From the NCBI GenBank assembly GCA_050084985.1, contig JBITNC010000001.1:181350001-181414000 (forward strand): a stretch of 64,000 bases of DNA, read 5' to 3'. Each line of letters opens with the position of its first letter. Within the stretch, counting starts at the first letter, position 1. Under the pieces are notes generated by a model that worked only from the letters and a program-made list of their open reading frames with translations, was not told the DNA's origin and ran no database searches. This document shows positions 1 to 11,099 of this stretch, piece after piece. The translations under genes were made by a program, and so were the position numbers. Source of the DNA: Nageia nagi (Eukaryota > Pinophyta).

Positions 1-577
1 ATACCTAACACAAGAAAACAAAATAAGTAGGGCCATATCTCAATTATTTTCATAAACCACCAAAAGACATTGTAATATCCACAAATTGACATTATTCCTT
101 TCTAACTATCACTTTTTAAATTTCACCCTATTTTACAAACAACCATAAGTAAAAATTCAAATTCAAAAGAAGAGAATATTCTTTACCCTTTTTGAAATAG
201 TTTTGAAAATATATTGTAAGGTTTTAACACTCATTTACCTATGATGTTTCCTTCTTCCTCTATGGTAAGTTTAATAGTGTATACAAACATATCCATACAT
301 TCATCATTGTATGGATATGTTTGTATGGATACATTCACTCTTACCCTTCTATTCTTATCACCAATTCACCCTTGGTTCCTTGGGTCTTTTCTTGTACTTT
401 TCATCTTAAATTAACCTATGATCTGTGTCAAAACATCTCAAATTTAGCATCAAACTGACACAAATGAATCATATTGATATTCAAAACTTATCATCATATT
501 GCATAATTCAAACTTAATTTCATTCAAATTCTTGATGGTACTCAAGTCTTAATAGTGTAATTGGGTGGGTCATTACA
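1..577. other. Gene-free stretch, possibly the 3' part of an LTR
   Basis: No coding signal is visible. The sequence stops abruptly where chromovirus reverse-transcriptase codons begin. Just before that point it reads GGGTGGGTCATTACA, the kind of ending (CATTACA) seen on plant LTRs that start TGTAATGACCC. This suggests an LTR of another element inserted in, or joined to, the pol fragment that follows. Its start lies outside the window, so this is inference. The one clear structure is the hairpin at 281-326. Confidence 0.25.
281..326. repeat. Perfect 19-bp inverted repeat with 8-nt loop
   Basis: Bases 281-299 and 308-326 are exact reverse complements, with loop TTCATCAT at 300-307. The arms read ATACAAACATATCCATACA and its complement. 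Homology stops at the arm ends, so this is a compact hairpin and not the end of a longer inverted repeat. Confidence 0.9.
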
Positions 578-2035
578 CTAATACTCCTTCCATCTTATAG
601 AGTTTGATGAACTAAGTATTTCATCATTTAACAAATTTCTTTTGGTTTTATTTGATGACATTTTTATCTACAACAAGCCATAGGAGAACCCTTTGGTCCA
701 TATGGATAAAATTTTATAACTCTTTCAAGAAAATTAATTGTATGCCAAATGTTCCTTCAAATGTCATGCTCTTGAATATCTTAGGCATATAATTTCCAAA
801 GAATGCATCAAGGTAGATCCTCATTAAATTGTACATATGCAGGATTGGTCTATTCCTAAATTACCTAGGGGTTATAAGTATTCCTTGTCTTGGCATGATA
901 TTATTATAAATTTATAAAATACCATGGAAATATTGTATCTCCACTCAAAACTCTACTAATAAAATATGTTTTTAAATGGTCATATGTTGTTGAAGAATAA
1001 TTTCATAAACTAAAAGAGGAAATATATTCTACACAAGTTCTAGCCATGCAATGTTTTTTCTAAAATATTTAACATAGAAAGTGATGCTTTTGGAGTTGGA
1101 CTAGGTGCAGTTATGATGGAAGAGGTAAGATCCTTGGTATTCACTAGCAAGGCATTATCAAGATGCAGTTTAGCTTGATCTACATATAAAAAATAAATGT
1201 TGGTAATAAATCATGTTATTCAAAGTTGGTGATTATATCTCATTGGTTGATATTTTATTATTTGCATAGATCATCATAGTTTGAAGTACTTTATGGAATA
1301 AAAAATCTCCACATTTGAGTATAAAAAATGGGTGACTAAACTCTTAGGGTATGATTATGAGATATTGTATTAGAAGGGAAATGAGAATATGGTTGTTGAT
1401 GCTCTTTCTCAAACCTTTATAAAATTGAAACACTTCAAGCAACATTATTCCAAGTTTACCAATGGCTAGAGTAAGTAAAATAAGAATAGCTTTAAGATAA
1501 TTTAAATCAAATATTAATTCAACTACTTCAAATTGATCTTGCATTGCACTACCCTCCACTTCTTCATGTTATGAAGTAATACTTTGGGAGTTACATGTTG
1601 CACCATCAACATGACACTCAAGGTTTATTAAAACCTACAAAATATGGATTAATATCTTTATTAGTATGGAATGAAACATGATATCAAGAAATTTGTTACA
1701 GAATATGATATTTGCAACCATCAAAAAGGTGAAATAGTGGACACTCTAAGTTTACTTCATCCTTTTATGATCCCTAATCATACTTGGATTGATATTTTGA
1801 TGGATATAATTCAAGGGCTCCAACCAAATTCCCATGGAAAATCTATTATTATGGTAGTGGTCAATCAATTATCCAAGTATGCACATTTTTATTCCTTAGC
1901 CCATCCATTCAAAGCTATCAATATGTTCCAACTTTTCATTAATAATATCTTCAAGATTCATGATATTCCCCCTACCATAGTCATCGATCAAGATACTTCC
2001 TTCACCAATAAATTTTGCTAAGAATTCTTAAAGGC
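571..2035 (+). pseudogene. Ty3/gypsy chromovirus pol fragment (RT, RNase H, integrase)
   Basis: This is a decayed pol gene. Around 575-700 the frames spell the end of the RT palm (NTPS...SLMN, then LVLFDDIFIY). At 730-910 come the RT thumb and connection (LYAKCSFK, YLRHIIS). At 1080-1130 is RNase H (ESDAFGVGLGAVMMEE), at 1330-1410 the RNase H/tether motif (WVTKLLGYDYEILY, VVDALSQ). At 1600-2021 is integrase, with a 116-codon open stretch from 1671 carrying the HPF..PNHTWIDILMDIIQGL and VVVNQLSKYAHF motifs of plant chromoviruses. It breaks off just after the second catalytic Asp region (IVIDQDTSF). There are many stops and frameshifts. It closely resembles the corresponding part of element A (12.9-14.8 kb), so it is a truncated relative. 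No LTR is attached. Confidence 0.9.
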
Positions 2036-2430
2036 AATTTGTATACATTTAAAAGAACTATCAACTAGATCAATGGATGAATGATAACTATAACCAAAGT
2101 GGGGGAATTAGGGTTAATAAAAGTCATACATGAGTATTGTACACTACACTATTCATAAAGTTTTTAGTTAAGTTCTTGTTATAAGATATTTAGCAAAAAG
2201 AGTAAAATTTTTTTTGTTTATATTTATTAATAATTTATTAGGGGTGAAATAATTATCATGAAGTAAACAAATAATGATTTCAAGTTTCTAAATTACTAAA
2301 AGGAATAACAACAATTGAAGGAATACACATTATAAAATAAGTTATTAAGTAAATCAACATTATTCTCAAAAAGTTTCCAAAAATTGAAAATCAAGTAACA
2401 TATAAATGAAATAAGAATATTATTATTGGT

Positions 2431-2483
2431 TCCTTGAGTTATGTTAATATCTCTATATCCTTGGTTATGTTAATATCTCTATA
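2431..2483. repeat. Tandem duplication of a 26-27-bp unit
   Basis: Unit 1 (2431-2457) and unit 2 (2458-2483) read TCCTTG(A)GTTATGTTAATATCTCTATA and differ by a single base deletion. Confidence 0.85.
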
Positions 2484-3779
2484 CACATTTCACATGAGGC
2501 CTATGCTTTAATAGAATAATATACAATATGAAATATCCATAGAAGTACTAGTTAAATGTCCAATCATAATATTTTTTTCCCATAAGCTATAAGAGGGTGA
2601 ATTTATTCCATAACATAGATACTCCCTATTATAGATTTTTTTTTTTTTAATTTTTCTCCACCTTTTAACACATCATAATATTTTTCTAAGTATATGAGGA
2701 CCAAATGATTAAATTATTACTTAAAAACTCAAGGTGTATTGAAGTCTTCTTATAAATAGTAGTTATATTGAAAATCACATTATTTCTAAGAATCATACTC
2801 TCATATATTTTAATATCATTTTTCCAATCAAAGATTCATATGCTTAAGCCTCACATTTTTTTATAATTTTGCTTTCTACATTTTCATATCTCCATATTCT
2901 CTCCTTTATTTGTTTTCAACATATTATGTAAGAAAACTATACGAAATTATCATTCCTATAATGAAATTAGTGATACATTGTTACTATTGATTTATGTTCC
3001 ATTGCCTATAAATTGTTCTTATATGATAGTATATACAACACTCACTTAAATTATAATTAAATATGCTTCTAATAGTGATAAGATGAGAATCCTTATATTG
3101 TTTATTAGTTCAAAAAATTCCTTTTAACTATTTTTTAAGGTGATATTTGACATGGAAGATTGTAAAAAAAATAAATTATCTATAGAAGAACATATTGCAT
3201 GGATAAGTACAAAGTTGGTGGAGTATTCCATTTAAAGAGAGTGTAAGAGAGAATAATTCCATATGAAGTATTATACGAAATGAATCCCATATTGGTGGTG
3301 TATTCAAAATAGATATTAACATCATAAAATATATATCATTTAAGGTATACTTGTAATACATTACTATTCATAATGGTATTCAACCCTAATAAAGAGGCAA
3401 TGACCTAGGATAAAATACCTTAGGTCTCATAACATTGGAGGGTGTGTTAGGCTAGTTTCACTAGTTACATTAAAAAGTTTACCATGCATATAAATGTCAT
3501 AGTGTTGATATGGAGAAATATTCAAACCCAAAAAGAGGGAAAGAACCATATAAAGTATAACTAATTCCTAATATGTAAAAAAATATGTAATTGCTTTTAT
3601 ATTATTATGCACTTAATAAAATTTAGTTAATACTTATGATTAATCCCTTATCAATATTTAAACACATAAATATACATATATATACACATTAATATATATG
3701 TGAATATGAATAACATCAATTTCATATCTACAAACCTTGTACAACACCAATGTCATTTGGAAAAAAATTCTAATGTAAT

Positions 3780-3844
3780 AAGTTGAAGCAATTCTAGTCA
3801 CTTTAGATTACTTGGGAGTTGAAAAGTTGAAGCAATTCTAGCCA
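3780..3844. repeat. Direct repeat, 21 bp, spaced 44 bp
   Basis: AAGTTGAAGCAATTCTAG followed by T/C and CA occurs at 3780-3800 and again at 3824-3844, one mismatch apart. Confidence 0.7.
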
Positions 3845-3990
3845 TTGTAGGTTCTTGAGATCATTAGAATACTGATAGAGGATGTTAAGAAGTGTTGCAA
3901 GCTAATGGGAGGATATATTTGATGTTATTATTGATAATAACATAAGTTTCTCTCATTTTTGTAATGCTTTATTTGGCCAATTAAGAAATA

Positions 3991-4374
3991 TGTTAGTATC
4001 CCACATCCTAGTAGTTACTTATATTTAATTATGTTATTAGTTATTTTAATTATCATCTTGTACCAACTTATGATGTGAACTATGATATTTATGTAAGGTG
4101 AATCACCATTTTGAATTGAACTGTCAATTACCATAATGGTAGGAAGAATTTTTGTAAGAGGGGTAAAAAAATCATCTTAAAAAATCTATTATATGTTGAG
4201 TTATAAGAAGGAAGCCCCATTGAAGTAGCTTGTGATTCATATTGCTATCACTTGAGTGCATTGTTCCATTTATATGTTTTGATTACTTTATGAATCCTTT
4301 TATGCATTTAGTATTTCTAGTATTTTATTACTATTTCATATAAAATCCCTTTTAGATATATTAGGCTCCTAAAA
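3991..4374 (+). repeat. 5' LTR of element A
   Basis: It aligns through most of its length with 15598-16016: both share a TTTAATTATGTTA..AGTTATTTTAATTAT block, a GATGTGAAC block, a GGAAGCCCC block and a GTGCATT.TTCCATTTATAT block. It begins TGTTAG and ends in a decayed CTCCTAAAA corresponding to TTCTTAACA in the partner. Confidence 0.88.
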
Positions 4375-4376
4375 AA

Positions 4377-4388
4377 TGGTATCAAAAC
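4377..4388 (+). promoter_or_regulatory. Primer-binding site of element A (initiator-tRNA-Met type)
   Basis: TGGTATCAAAAC lies two bases after the LTR end. The canonical plant PBS for initiator methionine tRNA is TGGTATCAGAGC, so 10 of 12 bases match. Confidence 0.85.
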
Positions 4389-4536
4389 TTCACTTATCAT
4401 TACCTTTAGATGAATTGAAAATTAAAGTTTCACTATTTGTGAAGCTTTTATCCATTTTATGGATGAAACTTTTCCATAATTTTCCTAGAAATCCATGTTA
4501 AATTTTAAAACCCTAGTGTGATACATTTTTGTAAGA

Positions 4537-4590
4537 TAATTTTTTATTCTATTTGGAATCGTGTAATTTTTTATTCTATTTGGAATCATG
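4537..4590 (+). repeat. Tandem duplication of a 27-bp unit in the leader of element A
   Basis: TAATTTTTTATTCTATTTGG followed by AATCGTG (4537-4563) is repeated directly at 4564-4590 with one change (G to A). Confidence 0.9.
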
Positions 4591-4977
4591 CTTGACTCAC
4601 CATTTCTGTAAAATGCTTCACATTTCAAAAACCTTTTTTCTATACCAAAAATAGCAATTCTAAAAATAGGTAAAAATTTTGAGGGTTGATATCTTTTAAA
4701 TCATGAAAAATTGGTAAATTATGAGAGTGCTCATTCATTACCTTTGGTAATTATATTTTATAGAAAAAAAGTCTAGAAGTCCAAAAATCATCATTATGAG
4801 ACCTAGCACATTGTGATTAATTTTTTTATGTTGATTGTTTCAATTTACAACACCCATACACTTTTTAAGTTTTCAAAAATAGTAATATTTCTAAAAATAG
4901 GAATTCAAAACCTAGTGTAATTTCATATGGTTGAAGGAAGAAGATCTCTAGACTATGATTATAAATTATTATAAAGG

Positions 4978-5339
4978 ATGGAGGAAATCACTAAATTCTT
5001 ACATAAAGTTGACCTCAAGAAAATCCTTGCTAGAATAAATTAATTAATAGCCAATATTGGTGGAATATGATATTATGAGCACAAACATGGAAATAATGAA
5101 TAAAGAAACATCAAATTTGGGAATAAACTTAGGTTTGAGTTTCCAACAATCAAGGGGATAGTCACATCAGATGCACAACAATTCTTAACAAGCATTTATT
5201 CTTCCAAGAATAACTAAGCTTGACTTTCTAAAATTCTATGGTGATGATCCAAATAGTTGGATTTATAAAGTGAAACAATATCTCTTAGTAAATAAATTTT
5301 TCAAGGCATAAAAGTTCAATATTACATCATTTCACCTCA
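4978..5339 (+). pseudogene. Element A gag, N-terminal part
   Basis: An ATG at 4978 opens MEEITKFLHKVDLKK, and after frameshifts the region ends with PRITKLDFLKFYGDDPNSWI.KVKQYL and FNITSFHL. This is the plant gypsy gag pattern in which P.L.F..FDG..P..W is followed by a hydrophobic FHL segment. The sequence is cut exactly after FHL by the insertion of element B and resumes at about 11689 with WYKWFEKKN, the next expected gag segment. Gag would form the virus-like particle. Stops in frame show it is non-functional. Confidence 0.85.
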
Positions 5340-5344
5340 AATAA

Positions 5345-5844
5345 TGATGCACCTACAACACTTAGTGATACTAGCACTTTTTAGCAAGTTAAAGTTCCAA
5401 CTTTTAGGGGCCATATATTTTTATATGGGTATGTATTTGAGCTCTTTTTTTAAAAAAATGTGCAAAATTAAGTTTCCTATGCTGAGTCCAGTAATATTAT
5501 TACTATCCTAGCTTTTTAGTAGTATTTGGTATTTAATATCTTTAGTTATATGAGTCTATTTTGGGATATATTTTAGGGAAGTATTAAAGTTCATATAATG
5601 GATGCATGATCCTATTTCAAAATTGATAGTTTAAGTCCTAATATTTGCTAGAGATAGAAAGTTAGATTTGGGTGAGGATCATTTTGGATATTATATATAG
5701 GAATTTAAACCATTATAAGAGGTAGTGTAGATTTAGAAGAATAAAGTTTTCTTGTTATAAAATTTATTATTCTATTGATTTTCATCATGTTGTTAATCAT
5801 TTTTTGGAGATTTATTTTGGTCTCTTGAAATAATATTTGTACCA
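5345..5844 (+). repeat. 5' LTR of element B
   Basis: It aligns with 11100-11682: shared start (TGATGCACC..AACAC.TAGTGATACTA), shared middle (AGTCCTAATATTTGCTA.AGAT), and shared end (TTTTGGTCTCTTG..... AATATTTG). It ends CCA, followed by TTTGGTTTCAAAG, a decayed form of the TTTGGTATCAGAG primer-binding site at 5845-5857. Confidence 0.88.
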
Positions 5845-5879
5845 TTTGGTTTCAAAGTGGATATGATCTCACTAGGGGA

Positions 5880-6830
5880 TAGAAGATATCTCCCAAAAGA
5901 GAATTTAGAGGACCACCCAAAGGTGCTTTTACTTAGATGAATAGACATATTGAGGATTTATATGCAAAAATAACATAGATAAGTAGTGTGATTAATCATA
6001 TGGGAGATATATATTCTCATGCATAGGAAAATCTTGGATCTAACTATAGAAGCATGACCAAAGAAGGTGGATCTAAGGTCTAGATAGGAGTAGAACAAAA
6101 AGGCATAGATGGAGAAGTATAATATTTTAAATATCGACTAATAAAAGCTTTAAAAGGACTTAAGGTAAATCAATATTGACTTAAAATTGAGGTATCCAAG
6201 TATGTAGATGGGTTAAAACTAGAGGAGTTTATCAATTGGATCAATAGCTTAGAAAAATAATTTTAATAGAGTAACTTTATTGAGGAAAAAAGGTGAAGCT
6301 TGTACATATGAAGTTAAAGGGACATGTATTGATTTGGTGGGATCATCTATAGGTTGAGTGATAGAGGAAAGAAAAGGAAAATATCAAGACTTGGTCCAAG
6401 ATGAAGAAAAAATGTTAGAAAAATTTATACAAATACATTACTCGCAAATCCTATTTTGTAAATTTCAAAATCTTTGATAGAAGTATCAAAGCATCGAGAA
6501 CTATTCCAATGATTTCTACAAGCTATCCATTTGGATAGAGCATAATGAGATAAATGAGCAAAGGATTGCAAGCTATGTAAGTGGCCTAAGTTTTTTTTAT
6601 TCAAGATGAGATTAACATGCATCATACTCTTTATATAAAGTATGCTTATGAAATGGCCTTTAAATTGTAGGAGAAGCTAAAACAAATTCGAAATGGCCTT
6701 TAAATTGTAGGAGAAGCTAAAACAAATTAATAGAGAAGGTAATAAGGGGTTCACACCCTCTTCAAACTGAGAGTGAGGCCAACCAAATTTACTAAATGGA
6801 TAATCTTCAATAATCACTAAAGAAGAAGAT
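5880..6830 (+). pseudogene. Element B gag
   Basis: Decayed gag with the conserved order LKIEVSKYVDGLKLEEFINWI (about 6180-6245), LKGHVLIWWDHL (about 6315-6350), KTWSKMKKKMLEKF (about 6385-6425) and YQSIENYSNDFYKLSI....NEQRIASYVSGL (about 6480-6590). This is the retrotransposon gag core with its W-W and Y.. F..L blocks. Several in-frame stops and at least two frameshifts are present. A 40-bp tandem duplication near the 3' end adds further disruption. No intact zinc knuckle can be read downstream. Confidence 0.85.
6650..6729 (+). repeat. Tandem duplication of a 40-bp unit inside element B gag
   Basis: 6650-6689 is repeated at 6690-6729 with only the last base different. The unit begins GAAATGGCCTTTAAATTGTA. 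The near identity, compared with the heavy decay around it, implies the duplication is younger than the insertion. Because 40 is not a multiple of 3 it shifts the frame. Confidence 0.95.
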
Positions 6831-6964
6831 GTGGGTCAAAATTAGAGAGGAAGAGAATATCCCAAAGGAAGGGGTAACAGAGGCAATCAAATCAAAATAG
6901 GGGCATGGAAGGCATTCATAAATTATAGATGTATAGAGGAAGGTTACAAGGTATAGGATTACCC

Positions 6965-7480
6965 CTAGTATGATGTTGAAGAGAGGGGAAAATCTAGAGT
7001 TTCTCTAGTAAAGGATGAAGAGGATACTAAAATAGAATTCATTATAGACTTGGGTGAAAGTCTCATGATAAGGAAGACCTTGATTGTTGCAATGAATAGA
7101 AAAATACAAATAAAAGATGGTAGAGGTTCATGGCTACATACCAATATATTTAACATAAGTTGTACATTGGGAGGAAAGGTATGTAACATAATCATTGATG
7201 GTGGTAGTTGTGAAGATATTTCCTCTACTATAATGGTTAATAAATTGAATTAAAAATGTTAGAAATACCTATCTCCTTATTGTGTCATATGGATCAAAAA
7301 GGGGAGAGAGGTTACTATTGATAAAAGATGTATAATAAAATTTTCAAATAGGAATAATTATAAGGATGAGTTATGCTAGTGTGATGTGATTCCAATGGAT
7401 GCTTGTCACATATTATTTGGTAGAACATAACAATTTGATAGAAATATCTTTCAATATGGATGCAAAAATACCTACACATT
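6965..7480 (+). pseudogene. Element B aspartic protease
   Basis: A 67-codon open stretch (7050-7253) begins MGESLMIRKTL and contains HTNIFNISC and the catalytic-type motif IIIDGGSC, then EDISSTIMVNKL. About 130 bases further on, CDVIPMDACHILFGR gives the second conserved protease block (in relatives MDACHLLLGRPW). The protease would cleave the Gag-Pol polyprotein. The DGGS variant of D-S/T-G is normal in this plant gypsy group. The frame is broken between the blocks. Confidence 0.88.
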
Positions 7481-7699
7481 TTGAAAGGATGGTACTTCTA
7501 CCCCATAAAAAAGGACAAAGATAAATTTTATTGACTAAAAATAACTTTATTATAGAGGATTAATAAGTTAGGCTATATTATACCTTTACTTCATAAAAAG
7601 TAGATACAAAACAAGTATACATCCCACCTATGATGATGAAGTTATTGAAAGAGTATGCATATGTAATACCAAAGGAGTTACTAGAGGGATTGCCATGAA

Positions 7700-9230
7700 A
7701 GAGGGATATCCAATATCATATTGATTTATTCTCTATTTAACACTTCCAAATCAAGTAGCCTATCAACTAGACCCAATATAGAATGTTGAGTTGAGAAATA
7801 AAGTGATAGAATTGATGCAAAAAGGGTTGATCATTGAGTATGATCCCTTATGTAACTCCTGCATTGTTAACTCAAAAGAAAGCATACATAATCATATTTT
7901 AAGTATCTACATTATATATTATTTAAATAATGTAAATATCTACAATATCAAGGGTAATGTGCTAATCAAATACTAAACATGTGTTAATCAATGCTAATAT
8001 CTCTTAATCATATTTATATCTAGAATTATCTTGAGAATATTATTAATATTACATGTTATTCTATAATTCTATTGAAATGATTATTATTATTCTAAAGTTG
8101 ACTCTCACTCTCTCTTTTTTCCTTACAAGTATAAAAGATAGTGTAAAACATAATAATCACTATCATATCTCTTTGATAGGTGGTTCTCCATACATTGATC
8201 ATACTACACTTACATGTGATGCTTTTGTGTGTAATTGAATTTTTTAGGTTTCACAATATCAACATCATAGAGTTTGTATGCCACCCACAATGTGCATCTT
8301 CATGATCTAGAGCTGCATATAAAGGAGGTGATGATTGCTAGTTTCTATGATTCATTATCATATGCATGTTTAACTTTGATCTAATATATTCCTTTGTATA
8401 TCTCTACTATACCTTGAGGATTGCCTTATCATAATTAGGTTCTCAATTTTCATTTATTTATCATTATATTTGAATAAGTTTCATCTTATTAGATTTATTT
8501 TGATTTTATATTATTATTTACACTATTTACTATCTACAAAAATATGGCTCATGATGGATATGTGTAGATAGCAAGGTCATAAATAATATCACCATCAAGT
8601 ATAGATTCCCTATACATAGAATTGATGATATGATGGATGCTTTAGATAGAGTAAATTATTTTAGTAACATTGACCTGAGGAGTGGTTATTATCATATTTA
8701 AATTAGGTAGAGGGGTTAATAGAAGATAGTCTTTAAAACCTAGGATGGATTGTATGAATATATGGTTATGTCATTTGGGTTGTCAAATGCACCAAGTACC
8801 CTTATGCAATTGATGAATAAAGTGCTATGTGATTATAGTGGTATGTTTTTGGTTATTTACTTTGATTATATTTTAATTTTTAGTAAAAATAAAGAGGAAC
8901 ACATGTACCATTTGATATTATTGTTAGACTTATTAAGGAAGGAGAAAATATATGCTAATTTGAAGGAATATAGTTTCCTTTAATAAAATTTAGTATTTAT
9001 GGGGTTTATAGTTTCCAAGGATGGCCTTAAGATGGATGAGGAGAAGGTGAAGACTATAATAGAATGGCATGTTCCACCAAGTGTAACTATGGTAAGGAGC
9101 ATCCATGTATTAGGAACATTTTATAGAAAATTCATTAGGAACATTAGTAGTATTGTTTCTCCCAACATAGAATTCATGAAGGGAAGGGAAGGGAATTTGT
9201 ATGAAAAAGGTAGCTATCGAGATTTTTGAG
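7700..9230 (+). pseudogene. Element B reverse transcriptase, split by a solo LTR
   Basis: The RT N-terminus is at 7775-7880 (ELRNKVIELMQKGLI, then in another frame PALLTQKK). The sequence is then interrupted by foreign DNA until about 8540, where it resumes with VDSKVINNITIKYRFP and IDDMMDALDRVNYFSNIDLRSGY. Next come [19 protein letters not shown] (from 8766) and the active-site region [12 protein letters not shown] (8853-8888), where YFDD has become YFDY. The thumb follows: MGFIVSKDGLKMDEEKVKTI (from 8999), then GTFYRKFI. Loss of the second catalytic Asp and the insertion make it inactive. Confidence 0.92.
7890..8537 (+). mobile_element. Solo LTR of the F family inside element B RT
   Basis: The stretch between the two RT halves aligns with the element F LTR at 33955-34642: CATGTGTTA..... 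TAATATC, then TTATTATT.CTA.AGTTG.CT.TCACTC.. TCT, and strongly over the last 200 bases (TTGATCTAATA, CTACTATACCTTGAG.ATTGCCTTATCATAA, ATTTATT..CCATTATATTT.AATAAG). It ends ATCTACA, like GTCTACA in the F LTR. No internal retroelement sequence is present, so it is a solo LTR left by recombination. The left edge is uncertain by about 20 bases. Confidence 0.8.
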
Positions 9231-10850
9231 CTTTTGAAGAAAAAGATAACCATAGCCCCTATCCTATTATTACCTAATTTTAAAACATTATTTGAGGTAT
9301 AATATGATGCCTTATATGTTGTCCTTGGAGATGTGTTAAGTCAAGGGGGATAGTTAGTAGCATTCCTCAGTGAGAAGCTTAATAAGGTAAGAATGAATTA
9401 TTCCACTTATGATGTTGAGTTTTATGCTATTATGCAAGTATTGAGATATTAGTGAGACTACATACTATTCAAATATTTTATTCTCTTCAATGACTATAAG
9501 ACATTGAGATATGTTAATTTCCATAAGAAGCTAAATAAAAGACATGGGAAGTGGGTATCCTTCTTACAAGGGTGCGAATTTACCCTAAATCATAAATTAG
9601 GAAAGTAGAATAAGGTTGCTTATGCCTTGAGTTGGAATTTATGTTTGTTCACCACTATGAAAAATGTGATAGTAGGATTTGATAATATCAAAATATTGTA
9701 TGAAAATGATGTGGACTTTGGGAAAGTTATGCAATAATATAATAATATAGTTGTAGGTGAGACTAGTCATATCTTTAAAAAATATGTTATGCAATATGCT
9801 TACCTTTTTAGAGGTAAACAATTATGCATCCTTATTAGTTCTATGAGGGAGAACATCCTAAGAGAGTTGCATAATGGAGGTTTAGATAGGCACTTAGGTA
9901 TAGAAAAAATCATTGCTCTTATCATAGAAAAGTATTATTGGTCAAAGATGAAGAGTGATATAACTAGGTTTATATCCTATTATAGAGTTGTATCAAATGG
10001 CTAAAGATTAGACTCAAAACACATGTTTGTATATGCCTTTTATAGTTTCCATAGGACCATGGACTGACCTAAGCTTGAATTTTTCCTTATCACTTTATTT
10101 CTTGATAGAAAATTGAAGATACCACTAGATTTATAGTCATACTTTTGATGAGATTGTGTGATTGCATGGTATTATGAAATCCATCACTTCGGATTAGGAT
10201 GCCAAATTTTTGAGTCACTTTTGAAGGATGTTGTAGTAGAATATGGATACAAAAATCCAATTCAAAAATGCATATCAACCATATACTAAAGGAAAAATAG
10301 AGGTAGTGAATAGAAGCTTGGTTAATCTTTTGAGATGCATAGTTAGTATGATACCCAAATAGTGGGATCAAGACTTAGCACAAGAAAAGTTCATATATAT
10401 AATAACTTAATAAATAACTTGATCAAAAAGTCACCATTTTAGATATATATGGTCATAATCCTATGTATGTGCTTGATTTAGTGAAGTTACCTATCATTGA
10501 ACTTGTTAGTGATGATGCAAAGGCTTTTACAAAACATATACATAAACTATAGGAGGATGTTTGAGAGGAGTTGCAAAAGAGTAATACCTAGTATAAAGTA
10601 GTTGTAGATGCACATAAGTGACCAAAGGTATTTAAGTAAGGTGAATTGGTAATGTTAAACCTTTACAAATAAATATTACCCAAGGGCAAATATAATAAGC
10701 TAAAGATGAAGAAGATTGTACTTTGTAGGATTCTTCAAAAAAGGAATGGCAATGCCTATAAGGTCGAATCGCTAGAGGACTTGAGTATTTCATCAATTTT
10801 TAATGTCTCTACCTTGTAAAAATTTTATTAATATATAAATAACGGTGAGG
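9231..10850 (+). pseudogene. Element B RNase H and integrase
   Basis: RNase H remains at 9240-9640, with FLSEKL.KVRMNYSTYDVEFYAI, LRYVNFHKKLNKRHGKWVSFLQG and a final NKVAYALS. The integrase zinc-binding region is the 71-codon stretch at 9789-10004: LFRGKQLCI, LRELHNGGLDRHLGIEKIIALI and KYYWSKMKSDI (H..H of the HHCC domain kept, Cys pair lost). The core runs 10040-10420 in several frames (AYTKGKIEVVNRSL-like remnants). The C-terminal part is at 10610-10830 (GELVMLNL, then AYKVESLEDLSISSIFNVSTL). There are many stops; non-functional. Confidence 0.85.
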
Positions 10851-11090
10851 TGGAAAATATAGTAGATTGGGAATAATAGATTCCTAATAATAAGGAACAT
10901 ATACATAGGTCCTTGATAAGAAGGTGATCACCACACATCAGAGTAACTACAACAAGTACTTGTTGCATCAAGAAGGACTATAATTAGTTGAGAGTACTTA
11001 GATTTCTAAGGAAGAGCTTAATAACATGAATAATTATAAGCTTTAATAATTTAATAATAAGAACTCATAGGAGATGAGTTCTTTTTTATC

Positions 11091-11099
11091 AAAGGATAA
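11091..11099 (+). promoter_or_regulatory. Polypurine tract of element B
   Basis: AAAGGATAA lies immediately before the TGATGCACC start of the 3' LTR, where plus-strand priming needs a purine run. The upstream context (GATGAGTTCTTTTTTATC) matches the sequence that precedes this LTR type in plants. Confidence 0.7.

Larger units (their letters stand above)
2036..3990. other. Gene-free AT-rich interval
   Basis: No credible coding frame. At about 2095-2112 the run AAAGTGGGGGAATTAGGG looks like a retroelement polypurine tract running into an LTR start, but no matching LTR partner was found. A poly-T tract lies near 2639-2649. Two small direct repeats are listed separately. The last part (about 3880-3990) flanks the insertion of element A and may be part of an interrupted LTR of the element whose gag lies at 16.55-17.46 kb. 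Confidence 0.5.
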
